DNA of 64,000 nt from Astropecten irregularis (GCA_963971285.1 OZ020262.1:10360745-10424744), one strand, 5' to 3'. Counted from the stretch's first letter, positions 24,498-35,807 are shown. The notes: a model not told the origin generated them from the letters alone. A program made the numbers and translations.

Positions 24498-24693
24498 AGG
24501 ACTGACACTGAAGTTATAGCTGACACTACAGATGTGTCTTTGCTTTCAGGTTTATAAACGGCAAGTGTTAGAGCAGGCTGTTGACGGCTTTTCAGTTTTC
24601 ATACTACAACAAAAATACATTTCAACACATGTAAAATCGTTGTTTGAGAGGCCCTTAAGTCTCAAGTTCAACTCATCACTGATTTGTGATGTA

Positions 24694-26964
24694 TTACAGT
24701 CCTTTCTGGATTATGTTTTGTATCGTGGCGACCAGGGGGCTGTAATTCCTGGCATTGCCAGCCGACGGCTTGCCAGCGCTGAAGACACACCAGTTTCCAC
24801 CTTGACGTGCCAACCAGCCCATGACGATAGCTTGGGAGAAGTTCAGCTTTTTGATGGTGTCTTCACAAAGCATTTTATCTGGGTTGGACTGCTCGTAGAA
24901 CCGCAAGCTGGGGTTGGGGTACTTTGAGATGTTGGGGGAGTCCCAGGCACTCAGAGTGAAGAACAGGTGGGTGGTGGAACTGGGAATGTTGTGCAGCTCC
25001 ACGTTGATAAGGTGGTGTCCCTTTCGCGCATAATCATCCATCAAGTCTCCTGAATGCTTCATGGCAGGTTGGTGTCTGTGACGGTAGTCAAGAACCCCGC
25101 AGAACTTGCTTCCAGCGAAGACCAAGACACTTGCGTCAAGATAATCTCTGCCATGTGCTGGATAGCCCCAGTAGAGATCAAACACAACCTTGTCTAAACC
25201 GGTGGGCACGGAGTACAGGAGCCGTCTGACGTGGATGGTTGTATTTGGCTGAACCTGGTAGTAGCCGAGAGTAGCCTGGGTTTGAGTAGCGGTGTGGTCC
25301 TGATCGAGACATAAGAGATGAAAAGAACAAAAAGAAAATTATGAAAAAGTCTGAATTGTAAGGTCCGCATTACGGTTTGATAATGCTCAATTCCACAAAA
25401 CATCTGAGAGACAACATCATAGCAAGATACTTCACAAAAACCTGCCTCTAGCTAGGAGGCCTACTTAACCACACATAGTTCCTTCTTCGTTTTTGTGCCT
25501 CAGCACCTTACAACCTGTAAGCCTAGCTATCTATTCTAAATCATTCAGTCATCGGGAGGAGGGATTGGAAATCATTTCACCCTTTCACACGCAGATCCAA
25601 CATGGAGCAGCAGGACAATGGCTTGAACAATGTGGGGTATTGTTGTGAGAGTACAGGTGATGATGCATGGTGTCAGTGGCGATGAGGGGAGAATTTAGGG
25701 TAAATAGGGTGGTAGTGGAATGGTGGAGATGGTTCATGGTGAAGGCAGTGGGTTTTTTTTGGATGAATGATCTGACAGAATCTCACATTGAAATTGAAGC
25801 CTAATTTACCTTCATCTCTTTCCCGTTGTATATCAGTTGTTGATTCAGGAGTGGCACTTGGAGCCTGGCTTTGACGGTGTTCCTCAGCTGGGATACCTTC
25901 AGGTTCGGCTCGTAAGCTACACTGGTGCTCTCTCCGTTCAGCATGGCCACGCTGACGTAGCCTCCTCCTGCAGCACATGTCACCTGGACGGGGACAAAGT
26001 TGGGCTCGTACTCGGGAAAGAGCGCCTTGAGCTGGAAGATGCACTCCTTGAGACGACTCGAGTCTGGAGCTATTGCATTCTCACACTGGGAGCACACACC
26101 GTGATGTTCAGCATACGATGTCACGCACTGAAAATAACAATGTAATCACCAAATAACCACTGAATTCTACGTCATTGAAAAGAAAACAAAGAACAATTGA
26201 CTGCAGCAGGGTTCAAACCAGCGACCTCCAGTACATGTGGTAATCAGGAGGTCGCTGGTTCGCATCCCACTCCAGTCAATTTTTCTTTGTTCATTGTTCA
26301 ATGAAAATAACACTGAAATAACAATTGAATATAAACAATTCATCATGAAACTGAAACAAAATGGTTAATCTGATTTTCCATGTACTGAATTAAAACCGAA
26401 GATTACGTTTCACTTTCCATAAAAAAATTAAAATACAATTGCTTGCAAAGTTAATAATATACTGCTGCATATACAGGGTATAGGCCCTACTAGTTCTAGC
26501 TAATACTCCATGAGCTGAGAGTAAGCTTTCTAAATCTAGAAGTAGCCCTACATAGGGGTCAATTTCATAGAGATGCTTAGCACAAAAAATTGCTTAGCAC
26601 AAAAATGTTTTGCCTTTATATAAAAGAAACTACCATTGAAAATTCAATTTGATAATGATGATATTCATGGTCAGCAAACAGCAAAAGAACAATTGCAAGT
26701 GATACACAACACATGGACATTTGGTTCTTAATCCTCTTTTTATTAAAATAGGATAGAAATGTCATGCTTAGCAATTTTTGTGCCAAGCAGCTCTATGATG
26801 AAATTGGCCACAGGGCAGGCAGCACGTTAAAAACCTTGATAATGGCGTCAAGATGGAATACTTACCCGCAAACAGTGAAGGGCAGCATGGTTACACGACT
26901 CAACCAGCGTCCACGATGGGAACTCATTGGAGAGTTTATGGACTCCACACTTTCCACACTTCAT
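24694..26964 (-). CDS. RING - ubiquitin-like - TerD protein (paralogue 1)
   Basis: Exons are 26866-26964 (possibly extended to 26983), 25810-26127 and 24694-25299; the joined frame is open and encodes about 340 residues. Residues 3-48 give a RING-like pattern: CGKC, then C-x-H-x4-C-x2-C across the first splice, then CSQC. Next comes a ubiquitin-like fold that ends in QQLIYNGKEM, with its last strand (TTIHVRRLL) at the start of exon 3. The C-terminal ~175 residues match the TerD/tellurium-resistance family: GYPAHGRDYLDAS, KHSGDLMDD, the SLRFYEQ strand and a final NWCVFSAGKP. RING plus UBL suggests an E3 ligase or ubiquitin-pathway scaffold. TerD domains bind Ca2+ in characterised bacterial proteins. 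The start codon is uncertain because the acceptor upstream leaves the frame open; a 5' exon may exist. The cellular role is unknown. Confidence 0.8.
26184..26292. mobile_element. Hairpin element with tRNA-like T-arm
   Basis: AACAATTGACTG and CAGTCAATTTTTCTTTG are inverted ends, and GGTTCAAACCAGCGACCTCC pairs with GGAGGTCGCTGGTTCGCATC. The second arm looks like the T-arm region of a tRNA. The element is a small snap-back repeat in intron 1 of the RING-UBL-TerD gene. Confidence 0.5.
26558..26815. mobile_element. Family C MITE (CATAGAGCTGCTTAGCAC type), copy 1
   Basis: Left end CAATTTCATAGAGATGCTTA; right end a diverged complement, AAGCAGCTCTATGATGAAAT. The interior contains CACATGGACATTTGG. 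It lies just 3' (on the plus strand) of exon 2 of the neighbouring gene, inside its first intron. Relatives are at 39.8, 40.1 and 43.0 kb. Confidence 0.65.
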
Positions 26965-27955
26965 AGTGCTTTGCCAATGGAGGCTAGTAGTAGTACAAGA
27001 AGGCCTACACTGTTGTTAGATATAGATTTGCACTCTGAAGAATTAATAAATGGCGTAAATGGCCACATGCACACAGCTCACTCCGGTATTTTGGTGACGG
27101 ATTTCTGCAGTAGGCCTACAGTTTTTCAAGATCACCGTGACTTCAACTATCAGTACCTGGTTGTATCGTGGATGCCATGGGTTACTTTCATTGGAAATGA
27201 TGATCGTAGTGCAGTGTACACAGAGTGTCGTATTACGAACGGTGCATATACAATGTGCACTCATACTCGTACTCATCATAGGCGATACATAGCTTCTCTA
27301 TTATTATTTGTCACAATTGGCCTTCCATACTCCTTGCGCAATTTTCCCGTCAAAACTTCCCGGATTAGGCCCCGCCCCCTTATTATAATGAAGTCATTTT
27401 CTGACAGATGTAATTCCCCACAAGAATGAAACTGTTCTGCGCCTGAAATTGGCAGGCTACACAAAATACCGATAAATAAGGGTATCGAGTGTCACCTTTT
27501 GACCTTTGTACCGAGACAGCCTGAGCTAAAAAGAAATACAAGGAAACTGCTCATAATATTACTGCAGTGGAAATCGTTGGGTGATTTCTCACTCATGTAA
27601 TTTCCCATCGAGAACTTGAACATGAAAAACCAATTATGACTCATTATAGTTCTGTTGGTTTTGCTTTGCAATGTCCTGGATTGGTTTTCTGTATTTCAAC
27701 TCTATCTCTGCCAAAACACATTTTACAATTTGGCCTGCAAATTTATGCAGACTTTAATGCACACTTTGGTACAATTACAACAGCATTTATGCCTATATAA
27801 ACAAATTAAATTGCAATTTGAATTACGATTTGTACTATTTCCTTTATTAAATCTATTTTATTTATTAATTAATTACGCTGTGGAGAGCTCTCAGTGCTAT
27901 ATAGTGCAGTGTGATGAAGAAAAATCAGATAATTTCTCACCATATGATACTACCT

Positions 27956-28339
27956 TTAAAGGGATTGCATACGTTTGGTAATTTGAGCCTACTCTTTGTT
28001 TCAAACCAATATAATTGTGTATATATACCATAAAACTAACCTGTGAAAGTTTCACTTCAAAAGGTGGTAGCGTTTTTGAGATTTTGGCGACAAACTAGAG
28101 CGGTTATTTCACGCCAGATAACAGTAAGTCAATAGCTGAGAAGCGTTACGGCCATAACGCTTCTCAGATTCGTAATTTTTGGAGATAAAAAGTGACATAT
28201 TTTTCCATAACTGCGGTACTTCGAATTGAAAGTTTCTCAATATGCATTATACTATCCAAAGCAGCTGTAGTTCTCACCAAGTAAGTTTTTATTGCCATAA
28301 ATTTTCAGAGTCATTACCAAACGTATGCAATGCCTTTAA
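27956..28339. mobile_element. TTAAAGG MITE family B, copy 1
   Basis: Begins TTAAAGGGATTGCATACG and ends CGTATGCAATGCCTTTAA. In the centre a near-perfect palindrome (GAGAAGCGTTACGGCCATAA with its complement) forms a hairpin. It is ~384 bp and non-coding, with one full copy at 34.4 kb and a fragment at 24.4 kb. Confidence 0.8.
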
Positions 28340-28775
28340 GTCAGATTATAAGCATTTTAAAGGGGTTTAATTGCCCCTTTTCTAGCATGTATCAGCATTG
28401 TACACTCGAATAAAAAATAGATATACGAGTAAATTCATGATAGCTTGTAGGACTTTCCCAAAGATCGACATTTAAGGCCTTCTTCACACTTGAGCAAATT
28501 TGGGGTTCACGGTCAAAGTTGTCATGGTATCGTGTGACATCACACCGTGCTCAAAAATTACAAAGTTTTGTCGAAGTGAATATCGGACAGTTTAAGTTTA
28601 GTACAAAATGCAGCTTTAAGGGTTTCTCAGTAAAAATAAACATAAACATACATCCTAAATTGTTTATAATTTAACTACAAAACAAGGTGTCAACTGTATA
28701 TTTTACAGAAAGATTTAGTTCAATGCCCAATAAGACTACAAACAACAATATGGACAAACAGTTTAATAATCAGAC

Positions 28776-28812
28776 CATGGAGGTATAAAAAGGTCCTTTT
28801 TATACCTCCATG
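28776..28812. repeat. Perfect 18 bp-arm hairpin
   Basis: CATGGAGGTATAAAAAGG, one base, then its exact complement CCTTTTTATACCTCCATG. It is probably a minimal snap-back MITE. A looser cousin built on AGGAGGTAGA is at about 17180. Confidence 0.7.
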
Positions 28813-28861
28813 ATGAGACAGACTTACAGACGAATACCATCTTGCTGGAAATAATGAAAAA

Positions 28862-29041
28862 AAAAATTGTGGCAGTGAGTCATGCTGGTGAGCTTGCTTT
28901 TTCCCTCACTTTCTACGAACCACTGTGACTCGGGTTCAAATCCCCACCAGGACCCAAAATTGGTTACCAGCGATCAGTCCCCACCTGACTCAATGATGGT
29001 TTCCTTGGCCTAAACGAGGTCTTAGACTCTTAGACTCTTAT
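28862..29041 (+). mobile_element. SINE-like element with tRNA-type B box
   Basis: Contains GGGTTCAAATCCCC, a good match to the Pol III B box, and ends in a direct repeat CTTAGACTCTTAGACTCTTA that resembles a short SINE tail. The tail stops three bases before the stop codon of the second TerD gene, so the element forms the beginning of that gene's 3' UTR in antisense orientation. Confidence 0.45.
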
Positions 29042-29044
29042 TAA

Positions 29045-31261
29045 TTACATCCCATCTGAAATAATGGCTCCTATTGTCTTGTAAAGAGGTTCATAGTCCT
29101 CAGAGTTGCCAGGCGAAGGCTTGCCGGCGCTGTACACACACCAACGTCCCTGATTCCTGGACAGCCAGCACATCACGATGGCCTGGGCGTTGCTCCTCTT
29201 AGTGATGGTGTCCTCGCACAGCATCTTCCCTGGATCGGACTCCTCGTAGAACCTCAGGCTTGGATTGGGAAACTTGGCGATGGTCGGCGACTCGTAAGAG
29301 CTCAGAGAAAAGAAGATGTGTGTGAAGGAAGCGGGCACCTTGGGCAGGTTGATCGTGATCCTGTGGTGTCCCGTCCTCGTGAAGTTGTTCATCTCATCAC
29401 CCGAGTGTCGCAGAGACTCGTGCGACAACTTCCTGTAGTCCAGGTAATCGACAAGCTGGGTTCCGTTGTAGATGATGGCTGTCGCATCCAGGTAGTCTCT
29501 ACCTTGTTGTGGGTAGCCCCAGCTGAGGTCGAAGACGACCTTCTTGAGGTTATTGTCGGGAGCGGCATATAAGAGACGACGCACATATATGGTAGATGTT
29601 GGCATCAGCTTGTAGAAGCCAAGAGTGGCAGCAGCCTTTCCACTGGTGAATTCCTTCATTGAGGTCAAATGTAAAACAGAAACAAAATGGTGATTAACTA
29701 ATCATCTCCAACTTACTCAAGTTTACTGAGGTAGCAAATTCTGAATCTCCAAACCGAGCATTCAGACAAGGACCTGATTGTCGGGGGGGGGGGGGGGGAT
29801 GTCCCAATAATCGGGGCTTTCCCTAGCAAAAACATAGTGTGGATGCTTTGGGTTTGCTAGGGAAAGTCTTGTTTATCAGGACTTTCTCCAATAACCAGGA
29901 GTAGAACCAAGTTTGAATGCAGAATTAGTCAATGTCTTTGCCCTTGAGCATCCAGAATCCAGAATCCACAGTCTGCACCAGAATCTCTTTTCATTTGAGC
30001 AACTTTAGTCACCCAATTTTGTAAGAATGGACCAATCGGGACATATTTTGTTGTCATACCTTCATTTCCTGTCCATTGTATATCAGTTGCTGACTCTGAG
30101 GTGGCACGCCCAATTCTTTCCTGACGATCTCCCTCAGTTCAGCCACGGTCATGGCCGTGTTAAGCTCCAAGGTGACGCAGTCCCCGTTCAGCATGGCCAC
30201 ACTGATGGGACCTTTCTTCCCGCTGGCACCGACGTCCGTCTGGGGTAGACAGACTGGCTCGTACTCAGTAAACAATGCCCGCAGTTGATCGTAGCAGAGT
30301 TTCAGGTTTTGGACATCGTCACTGACTTTGTTCTCACACTGGGAACACTGCTGATGCTTTTCTGCGTGCTCTGTCACACACTAAAATCAAATTAGGATCA
30401 GAACAAATTTCAAAGTTATCAGCAAAATTTTAATTTTCCACTAAGTATTCAAAAATCATTCTTCTTGTTCATGTTTTTATTTACTTAATTTCCACACAGA
30501 TGGAGAAATTTGTGGAAATTTTGAAATAATCACAAGGAAAACAAATCAGAAATGTCACAACAACATTTTGGCAAAAAAAAACAAAAATGCAGCTCGGATA
30601 TCCATGATGTTGTTTCTTTCCTCAGTGTTTACTTATGGAACAAGATAAAGTGGGGCATAAATATTCAATTTTGGAAAGAATGCTGTTTGTGACTATAATT
30701 TCACTGAAATGTCACAGATTCTAAAAAGTTCTTCATTCATTCAACATGAAGGGGTAGACCTCTTTTTATGACCAAGATAGTTTGAAGTTTTGCAGTGTAT
30801 ATTTTGACAACACCGGCATTCTTCCTGAAAATGCTATTTTGCCGGGTGCCTTACTCTGACTGGCCAATTCATACTCTTAGAATGTACCTCCGGCAAAATA
30901 ACTTTTAGAGAAAGAAGGCCTGCATGACGTATCGAGAATTGGCCAATCAGAAGAATGGCATTGCTGCCAAAATATACGCTAATTCCTTGAAGTTTGAACG
31001 ACCCTTGCCTGGTTGTTGAGGCTCCAAGGAAGAAAGTGGATTTCGGAAACAAGAATTATGGGACAAGTTCGACCAGCATTACCTCAATACCATGAAAAAG
31101 GACTATTTTGTTGTCGATTTTCTCATTGAAATGAATTTCTGAAAGTAGAATAACTTCATTACCCGTAGACAGTGCAGAGCAGCGTGGTTGCACGTTTCCA
31201 GCAAAGTCCATGACGGGAACTCATTGGAGAGTTTGTGAATTCCGCATTTAGCACACCTCAT
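29045..31261 (-). CDS. RING - ubiquitin-like - TerD protein (paralogue 2)
   Basis: Exons are 31163-31261 (or to 31278 if the AATGTCGCC acceptor is used), 30060-30380 and 29045-29653; all junctions are phase 0 and encode about 342 residues. RING ligands are C3, C6, C24, H26, C31, C34, C45 and C48. The ubiquitin-like domain spans roughly 91-163, with QQLIYNGQEM near its end and STIYVRRLL as its last strand across the intron. The TerD-like domain spans about 166-340: GYPQQGRDYLDAT, RHSGDEMNN, a SLRFYEESDPGK strand and RWCVYSAGKP. Exon boundaries are the same as in paralogue 1, so the two arose by tandem duplication. They differ at many positions in every domain, so the event is old. The first coding exon is partly copied just upstream (32093-32203). 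Function is unknown; a ubiquitin-linked stress or immune role is inferred. Confidence 0.8.
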
Positions 31262-31570
31262 GATGGGATGGCGACATTCTAAAGGAATAGAGGAGTTTAC
31301 AAACACCGGAGCTTACATTTTTGCTGTATGCTGAGTATACTGTTGTACGGAGATTGTAGTTTTGCTCTGTGGCACGGCAAATTCGCTGGTTTGCTATTGG
31401 TTTTTGTTTCATTCTATGGGAAAAACTTTAACATTAGACAAGCTTAGATGATGTTTCACCAACGTGGAAGTTATATCGTGACTCTGACAGCTAGCTATAC
31501 TAGTGTCTCCCTCCCAAATTCTCCCTTGTTAGATTTGTTAAAGAAGTGGACGATAATCTCGATAAAATAT

Positions 31571-31804
31571 GCAAATTAGGCTTGCCCTTCACCGACGTGG
31601 ATGAGCGCTGTATACTCAGTGCTTGTGAGAGCACGTGAGAAAAAATCACATGCTTGCTCAGGTGGGATTCGAACCCACGACCTCCTGCTTACTAGTGCAG
31701 ATGCCTTACCTGCTAGGCCACCGAGCTCTTTTTTTCTCACGTGCTCTCACAAGCACTGAGTATACAGTGCTCATCCACGTCGGTGAAGGGCAAGCCTAAT
31801 TTGC
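31571..31804. mobile_element. Hairpin element enclosing a tRNA-Thr-derived cassette, copy 1
   Basis: Long inverted arms (GCAAATTAGGCTTGCCCTTC with its complement, continuing through CACGTGCTCTCACAAGC) flank a ~71 bp tRNA-like core at 31656-31726 on the minus strand. The core has a D-arm-like GTGGCCTAG, an anticodon region CACTAGTAAGCAGG and a T-arm GTGGGTTCGAATCCCAC. It resembles tRNA-Thr(AGU) with one extra loop base and an acceptor mismatch, so it is a derived cassette and not a functional tRNA gene. The arms look like the ends of a MITE. Confidence 0.7.
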
Positions 31805-32492
31805 ATTATATCTATTTCCCGACCAAAGATCATCAATATTCATAATCTCGATAAACTCAATAGTAAATCCAATAACTAAAGAAAGTAATAACTAATATAG
31901 CTAGGCTAATTTAGTAATTGCTCCATGTCAAAATCATTTTTAAAAAGTATTGCATGTTTCAGTTACTGAATCGATTCATAGCGCTATTCATGCTGAATAT
32001 TTGAAGGGCTAGTGCTATGGTAGCTGCAGTAACTGTAAACCTATTACTCCTTAGTCCTTGTTTACAATTGTGACATTGTCGTCAGAATTGTAAGTGCAGA
32101 GCAGCGTGGTTGCACGTTTCCAGCAAAGTCCATGACGGGAACTCATTGGAGAGTTTGTGAATTCCGCATTTAGCACACCTCATGATGGGATGGCGACATT
32201 CTAAAGGAATAGAGGAGTTTACAAACACCGGAGCTTACATTTTTGCTGTATGCTGAGTATACTGTTGTACGGAGATTGTAGTTTTGCTCTGTGGCACGGC
32301 AAATTCGCTGGTTTGCTATTGGTTTTTGTTTCATTCTATGGGAAAAACTTTAACATTAGACAAGCTTAGATGATGTTTCACCAACGTGGAAGTTATATCG
32401 TGACTCTGACAGCTAGCTATACTAGTGTCTCCCTCCCAAATTCTCCCTTGTTAGATTTGTTAAAGAAGTGGACGATAATCTCGATAAAATAT

Positions 32493-32726
32493 GCAAATTA
32501 GGCTTGCCCTTCACCGACGTGGATGAGCGCTGTATACTCAGTGCTTGTGAGAGCACGTGAGAAAAAATCACATGCTTGCTCAGGTGGGATTCGAACCCAC
32601 GACCTCCTGCTTACTAGTGCAGATGCCTTACCTGCTAGGCCACCGAGCTCTTTTTTTCTCACGTGCTCTCACAAGCACTGAGTATACAGCGCTCATCCAC
32701 GTCGGTGAAGGGCAAGCCTAATTTGC
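32493..32726. mobile_element. Hairpin element enclosing a tRNA-Thr-derived cassette, copy 2
   Basis: Second copy of the element at 31571-31804, produced by the 922 bp tandem duplication rather than by new insertion. The tRNA-like core is at 32578-32648 (minus). In this copy the right arm reads AGCGCTC, which restores pairing with the left arm. Confidence 0.7.
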
Positions 32727-33432
32727 ATTATATCTATTTCCCGACCAAAGATCATCAATATTCATAATCTCGATAAACTCAATAGTAAATCCAATAACTA
32801 AAGAAAGTAATAACTAATATAGCTAGGCTAATTTAGTAATTGCTCCATGTCAAAATCATTTTTAAAAAGTATTGCATGTTTCAGTTACTGAATCGATTCA
32901 TAGCGCTATTCATGCTGAATATTTGAAGGGCTAGTGCTATGGTAGCTGCAGTAACTGTAAACCTATTACTCCTTAGTCCTTGTTTACAATTGTGACATTG
33001 TCGTCAGAATTGTAAACAAGAGGCTACAGTAACACTGACAATATTGCTGTTGCATGGCAGGCAGTGCACTGCAGTCAGTCAGTAGTGAAGTCACAAATCG
33101 AGCTGCAATTTATTAATTAATTAAGTAACAACCAATAGTCAATGATGAAATAATGTTTGTTCGTACTCACCCTAAACCATCGACGTAAGTAAGTAGGTTA
33201 GCTAGTGCAGAAGCAATAAGACTTAGGCCTAACGTTAGTGGTATCTGCGACAGGTAAGTTTCGTACAACACATCGAAATATCACATCGTTACTGTCTTGG
33301 GGGATTTCCCTTAATGGCACGCATGCGCGTGTATGTGTCCCAACTTTTCGCTAATGACATAGAGTTAACTCTATGGCTAATGATAAAGACGCCCTCATGA
33401 TGTCAAGCATGTCCAGGCCGTCGGGTTATTAT

Positions 33433-33792
33433 TATCATACTTTGGTTTTACTCAAAGAAATACAGATTCACGGGCAAAAATATCAAAGTAGATACAGTAA
33501 CAGTCATCTGTGAACATTTCAGTCCCATACGATGCCCATTTTTTAGAAAACATTGAAAAACGGCTACAGTATTTCTTTATAGCCTTTTCTCTTTCATTTT
33601 CGATTTTTTAAAAGATCAAAAAGATTTTCAGTCGTTCTTTGTATACTAATTTCTGGATAAATACACCATTTTCAGGTGGACAAAATTTACGGTATCTTCT
33701 ACCACCACCATCTTCATACCCTGTAAGTACGTTATACGTAAATCTGTATGTGCACATTGATGTTTTGGTTTCTTACCAAAGTATGATATACA
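33433..33792. mobile_element. TTAAAGG MITE family A, copy (inverted, left end truncated)
   Basis: Starts ATTATCATACTTTGG and ends TTACCAAAGTATGATA. The interior has the family markers AAAAGATCAAAAAG, GGATAAATACACCATTT and CATACCCTGTAAGTACG. Confidence 0.7.
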
Positions 33793-33942
33793 TGTACATG
33801 TACTACTAAATTAAAGGGGTGTGGGATACCCTGCCCGAGTCGCATCGGGGACAGACAATATTTTTTTCGAATGGAGTTTAAAACTCCGTTTATTCCTAAA
33901 TGAGTTGCATCGGGCCGGGGACAGAAAAATTTAACCCTACCC

Positions 33943-34233
33943 TGAAAACAAATCCTAACGCACTTTAGTAATCATGTACAAACCTATGGACGGAGGCTGG
34001 GAACTTGACCGTATTTTACTAGCTATGCCAAACATAATCAATGACCATTTCATGCGACAGTTTGTCTAAGGTAAACGCAAACCCAATGTGGGTCCACGCA
34101 GGGTATGCGTGAAACAGTTGATGATTATTTTCGGCATAGCCAGTAACATACGGTCAAGTTCCCTGACTTCGTAATATGGTTTGTACATGCGCTCATTGGT
34201 CATTGCTAAAGTGCATGAGGGTTTTTTTTCAGT
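33943..34233. mobile_element. MITE with ~100 bp terminal inverted repeats
   Basis: The left side (CGCACTTTAGTAATCATGTA, then GGGAACTTGACCGTATTTTA) is matched inversely by TACGGTCAAGTTCCCTGAC and GGTTTGTACATGCGCTCATT on the right. Arms are ~100 bp with several mismatches; the element is ~290 bp and non-coding. Confidence 0.65.
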
Positions 34234-34429
34234 GTAGATCTGCCTCTATCTTTAAATACACCATTTAACCATGTGAGGAATACCCTCAGTATCAGTTTCG
34301 GTTTTATTTGTTAGTTGGGACGTAGTAAAGTTCGGGAGAAAGTTAATTAATTAATCTTATTATATTATGTAATTACCAGTATGATAGGTCCTTCGTCCTT
34401 CTGTCTTCAGTAATGTAAATAAGTTATTG

Positions 34430-34812
34430 TTAAAGGCACTGCATACGTTTGGTAATGACTCTGAAAATTTATGGCAATAAAAACTTACTTGGTGAGAAAT
34501 ACAGCTGCTTTGGATAGTATAATGCATATTGAGAAACGTTCAATTCGAAGTACCGCGGTTATGGAAAAATATGTCACTTTTTATCTCCAAAAATTATGAA
34601 TCTGAGAAGCGTTATGGCCGTAACGCTTCTCGGCTATTGACAAACTGTTCTCTGACGTGAAATAACCGCTCTAGTTTGTCGCCAAAATCTCAAAACGCTA
34701 CCACCTTTTGAATTGAAACTTTCACAGGTTAGTTTTATGGTATATATATTCAATTATATTGGTTTGAAACAAACAGTAGGCTCAAATTACCAAACGTATG
34801 CAATCCCTTTAA
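34430..34812. mobile_element. TTAAAGG MITE family B, copy 2
   Basis: Inverted relative to the copy at 27956. It begins TTAAAGGCACTGCATACG and ends CGTATGCAATCCCTTTAA, with the central GAGAAGCGTTATGGCCGTAA palindrome. High identity to the first copy suggests recent spread. Confidence 0.8.
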
Positions 34813-35054
34813 ACAAACGGACGACAAAAGATTTGAACAAAAAACTAAGAAAAGCGACCAGTAGATTACCAGAATGAGTACTCCGAAAAATTCGACCAAC
34901 AAAGGGAATTATGTTTAATTTATGTACTGTATAATAAACAAATCCTGCAACTGGCCAAAAGCGCGCAAACACGTCCACAATACTTATACAAACAAAAAGT
35001 TAGAAATAAATAGTCTATGATCCCAAAGTCCGCTATCATGATGTCCGGCGAACG

Positions 35055-35195
35055 GTACCGGGTCCGATTTCACTAACGCTTTTTGATCATCGCTAAAGCC
35101 CAAATTGATCGCTACGTTGTGTAGCAATTTTCCATTCATAAGCAATGGATTTGGGCTTTAGCGATGATCACAAAACGTTATGATGAAATCGGCCA
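35055..35195. mobile_element. Palindromic short MITE
   Basis: GGTCCGATTTCACTAACGCT and its near-complement ACGTTATGATGAAATCGGCC bracket the paired blocks GATCATCGCTAAAGCCCAAA and GGGCTTTAGCGATGATC, so almost the whole element folds on itself. Confidence 0.7.
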
Positions 35196-35442
35196 ATCTG
35201 CTTCAATTTCCGCCAGCGCCACAAGAGCCCAAACTCATGCAGTGACTCGGTCAAAATGAACTTCCTTTTATTGTTTATTATACGATTCTGATCACCGTAC
35301 AACGGGTTGGACTAAATTTGTTTCCACCGTAATATACCTAGAAAGTATACCATTATTAATGTTTCATGTTGATAATGACTAATGTTTTGACTTTGAAGCT
35401 GGCGTGTTCCTTAAATGCCACTTTGTAGTGCCCGGATAATCC

Positions 35443-35807
35443 TTAAAGGCAGCGTACAGGATTTGCAAGGCCTCCAACAGTTCGCAAACAGTGCAAACAG
35501 TCACCATGGGAAATCTTGGTTCGTCACATGCTGGGTTTTTCAAGGAAATCGAGATTTAGTGTTTTTAAAAAGATCGTTTGTCCGAACGATTTATATAAGG
35601 GCCTAGTAAAGCGAAAGCGTGGTGTAACCGTGAAGGATTCGGAGGGGGGGATGTCAAGATTTATATTTCGGCCGTATTTCTGCTATCCAGATGAACAAAG
35701 CGTAAAAAGGTACATGAAACAACGTCTGTAAGGAATTTTAAGACCTTCACTTCTGTTTAAGTTCCAAGCTCAGCCAAAACGCACATCTTTGCAAATGCTC
35801 CCTTTAA
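35443..35807 (+). mobile_element. TTAAAGG element family F, copy 1
   Basis: Starts TTAAAGGCAGCGTACAGG and ends GCAAATGCTCCCTTTAA. It contains a short frame that ends in YFCYPDEQSVKRYMKQRL and a stop; the same ending is present in the inverted copy at 44442-44840. The rest of the frame is not well conserved, so coding is doubtful. Confidence 0.65.

Larger units (their letters stand above)
31171..33014. repeat. Tandem duplication of 922 bp
   Basis: 31171-32092 is repeated at 32093-33014 with very few differences; one visible change is GTATACAGTGC versus GTATACAGCGC. The unit carries most of exon 1 of the RING-UBL-TerD gene, its upstream flank and a hairpin element. The near identity implies a recent event. 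The upstream exon copy lacks the last ~10 coding bases and the splice donor, because the breakpoint falls inside the exon. Confidence 0.9.

Noticed and set aside
24532-24927. 131-codon plus-strand frame
   Set aside because: Antisense to the TerD exon of paralogue 1; the minus strand has the domain and in-phase splice sites.
26764-27429. 221-codon plus-strand open frame
   Set aside because: It runs antisense through exon 1 of the RING-UBL-TerD gene and through a family C MITE. It has no domain, and its amino acids follow the repeat.
31656-31726. Functional tRNA-Thr gene
   Set aside because: An acceptor mismatch, an 8-base anticodon loop and its place inside a hairpin element argue for a derived cassette.
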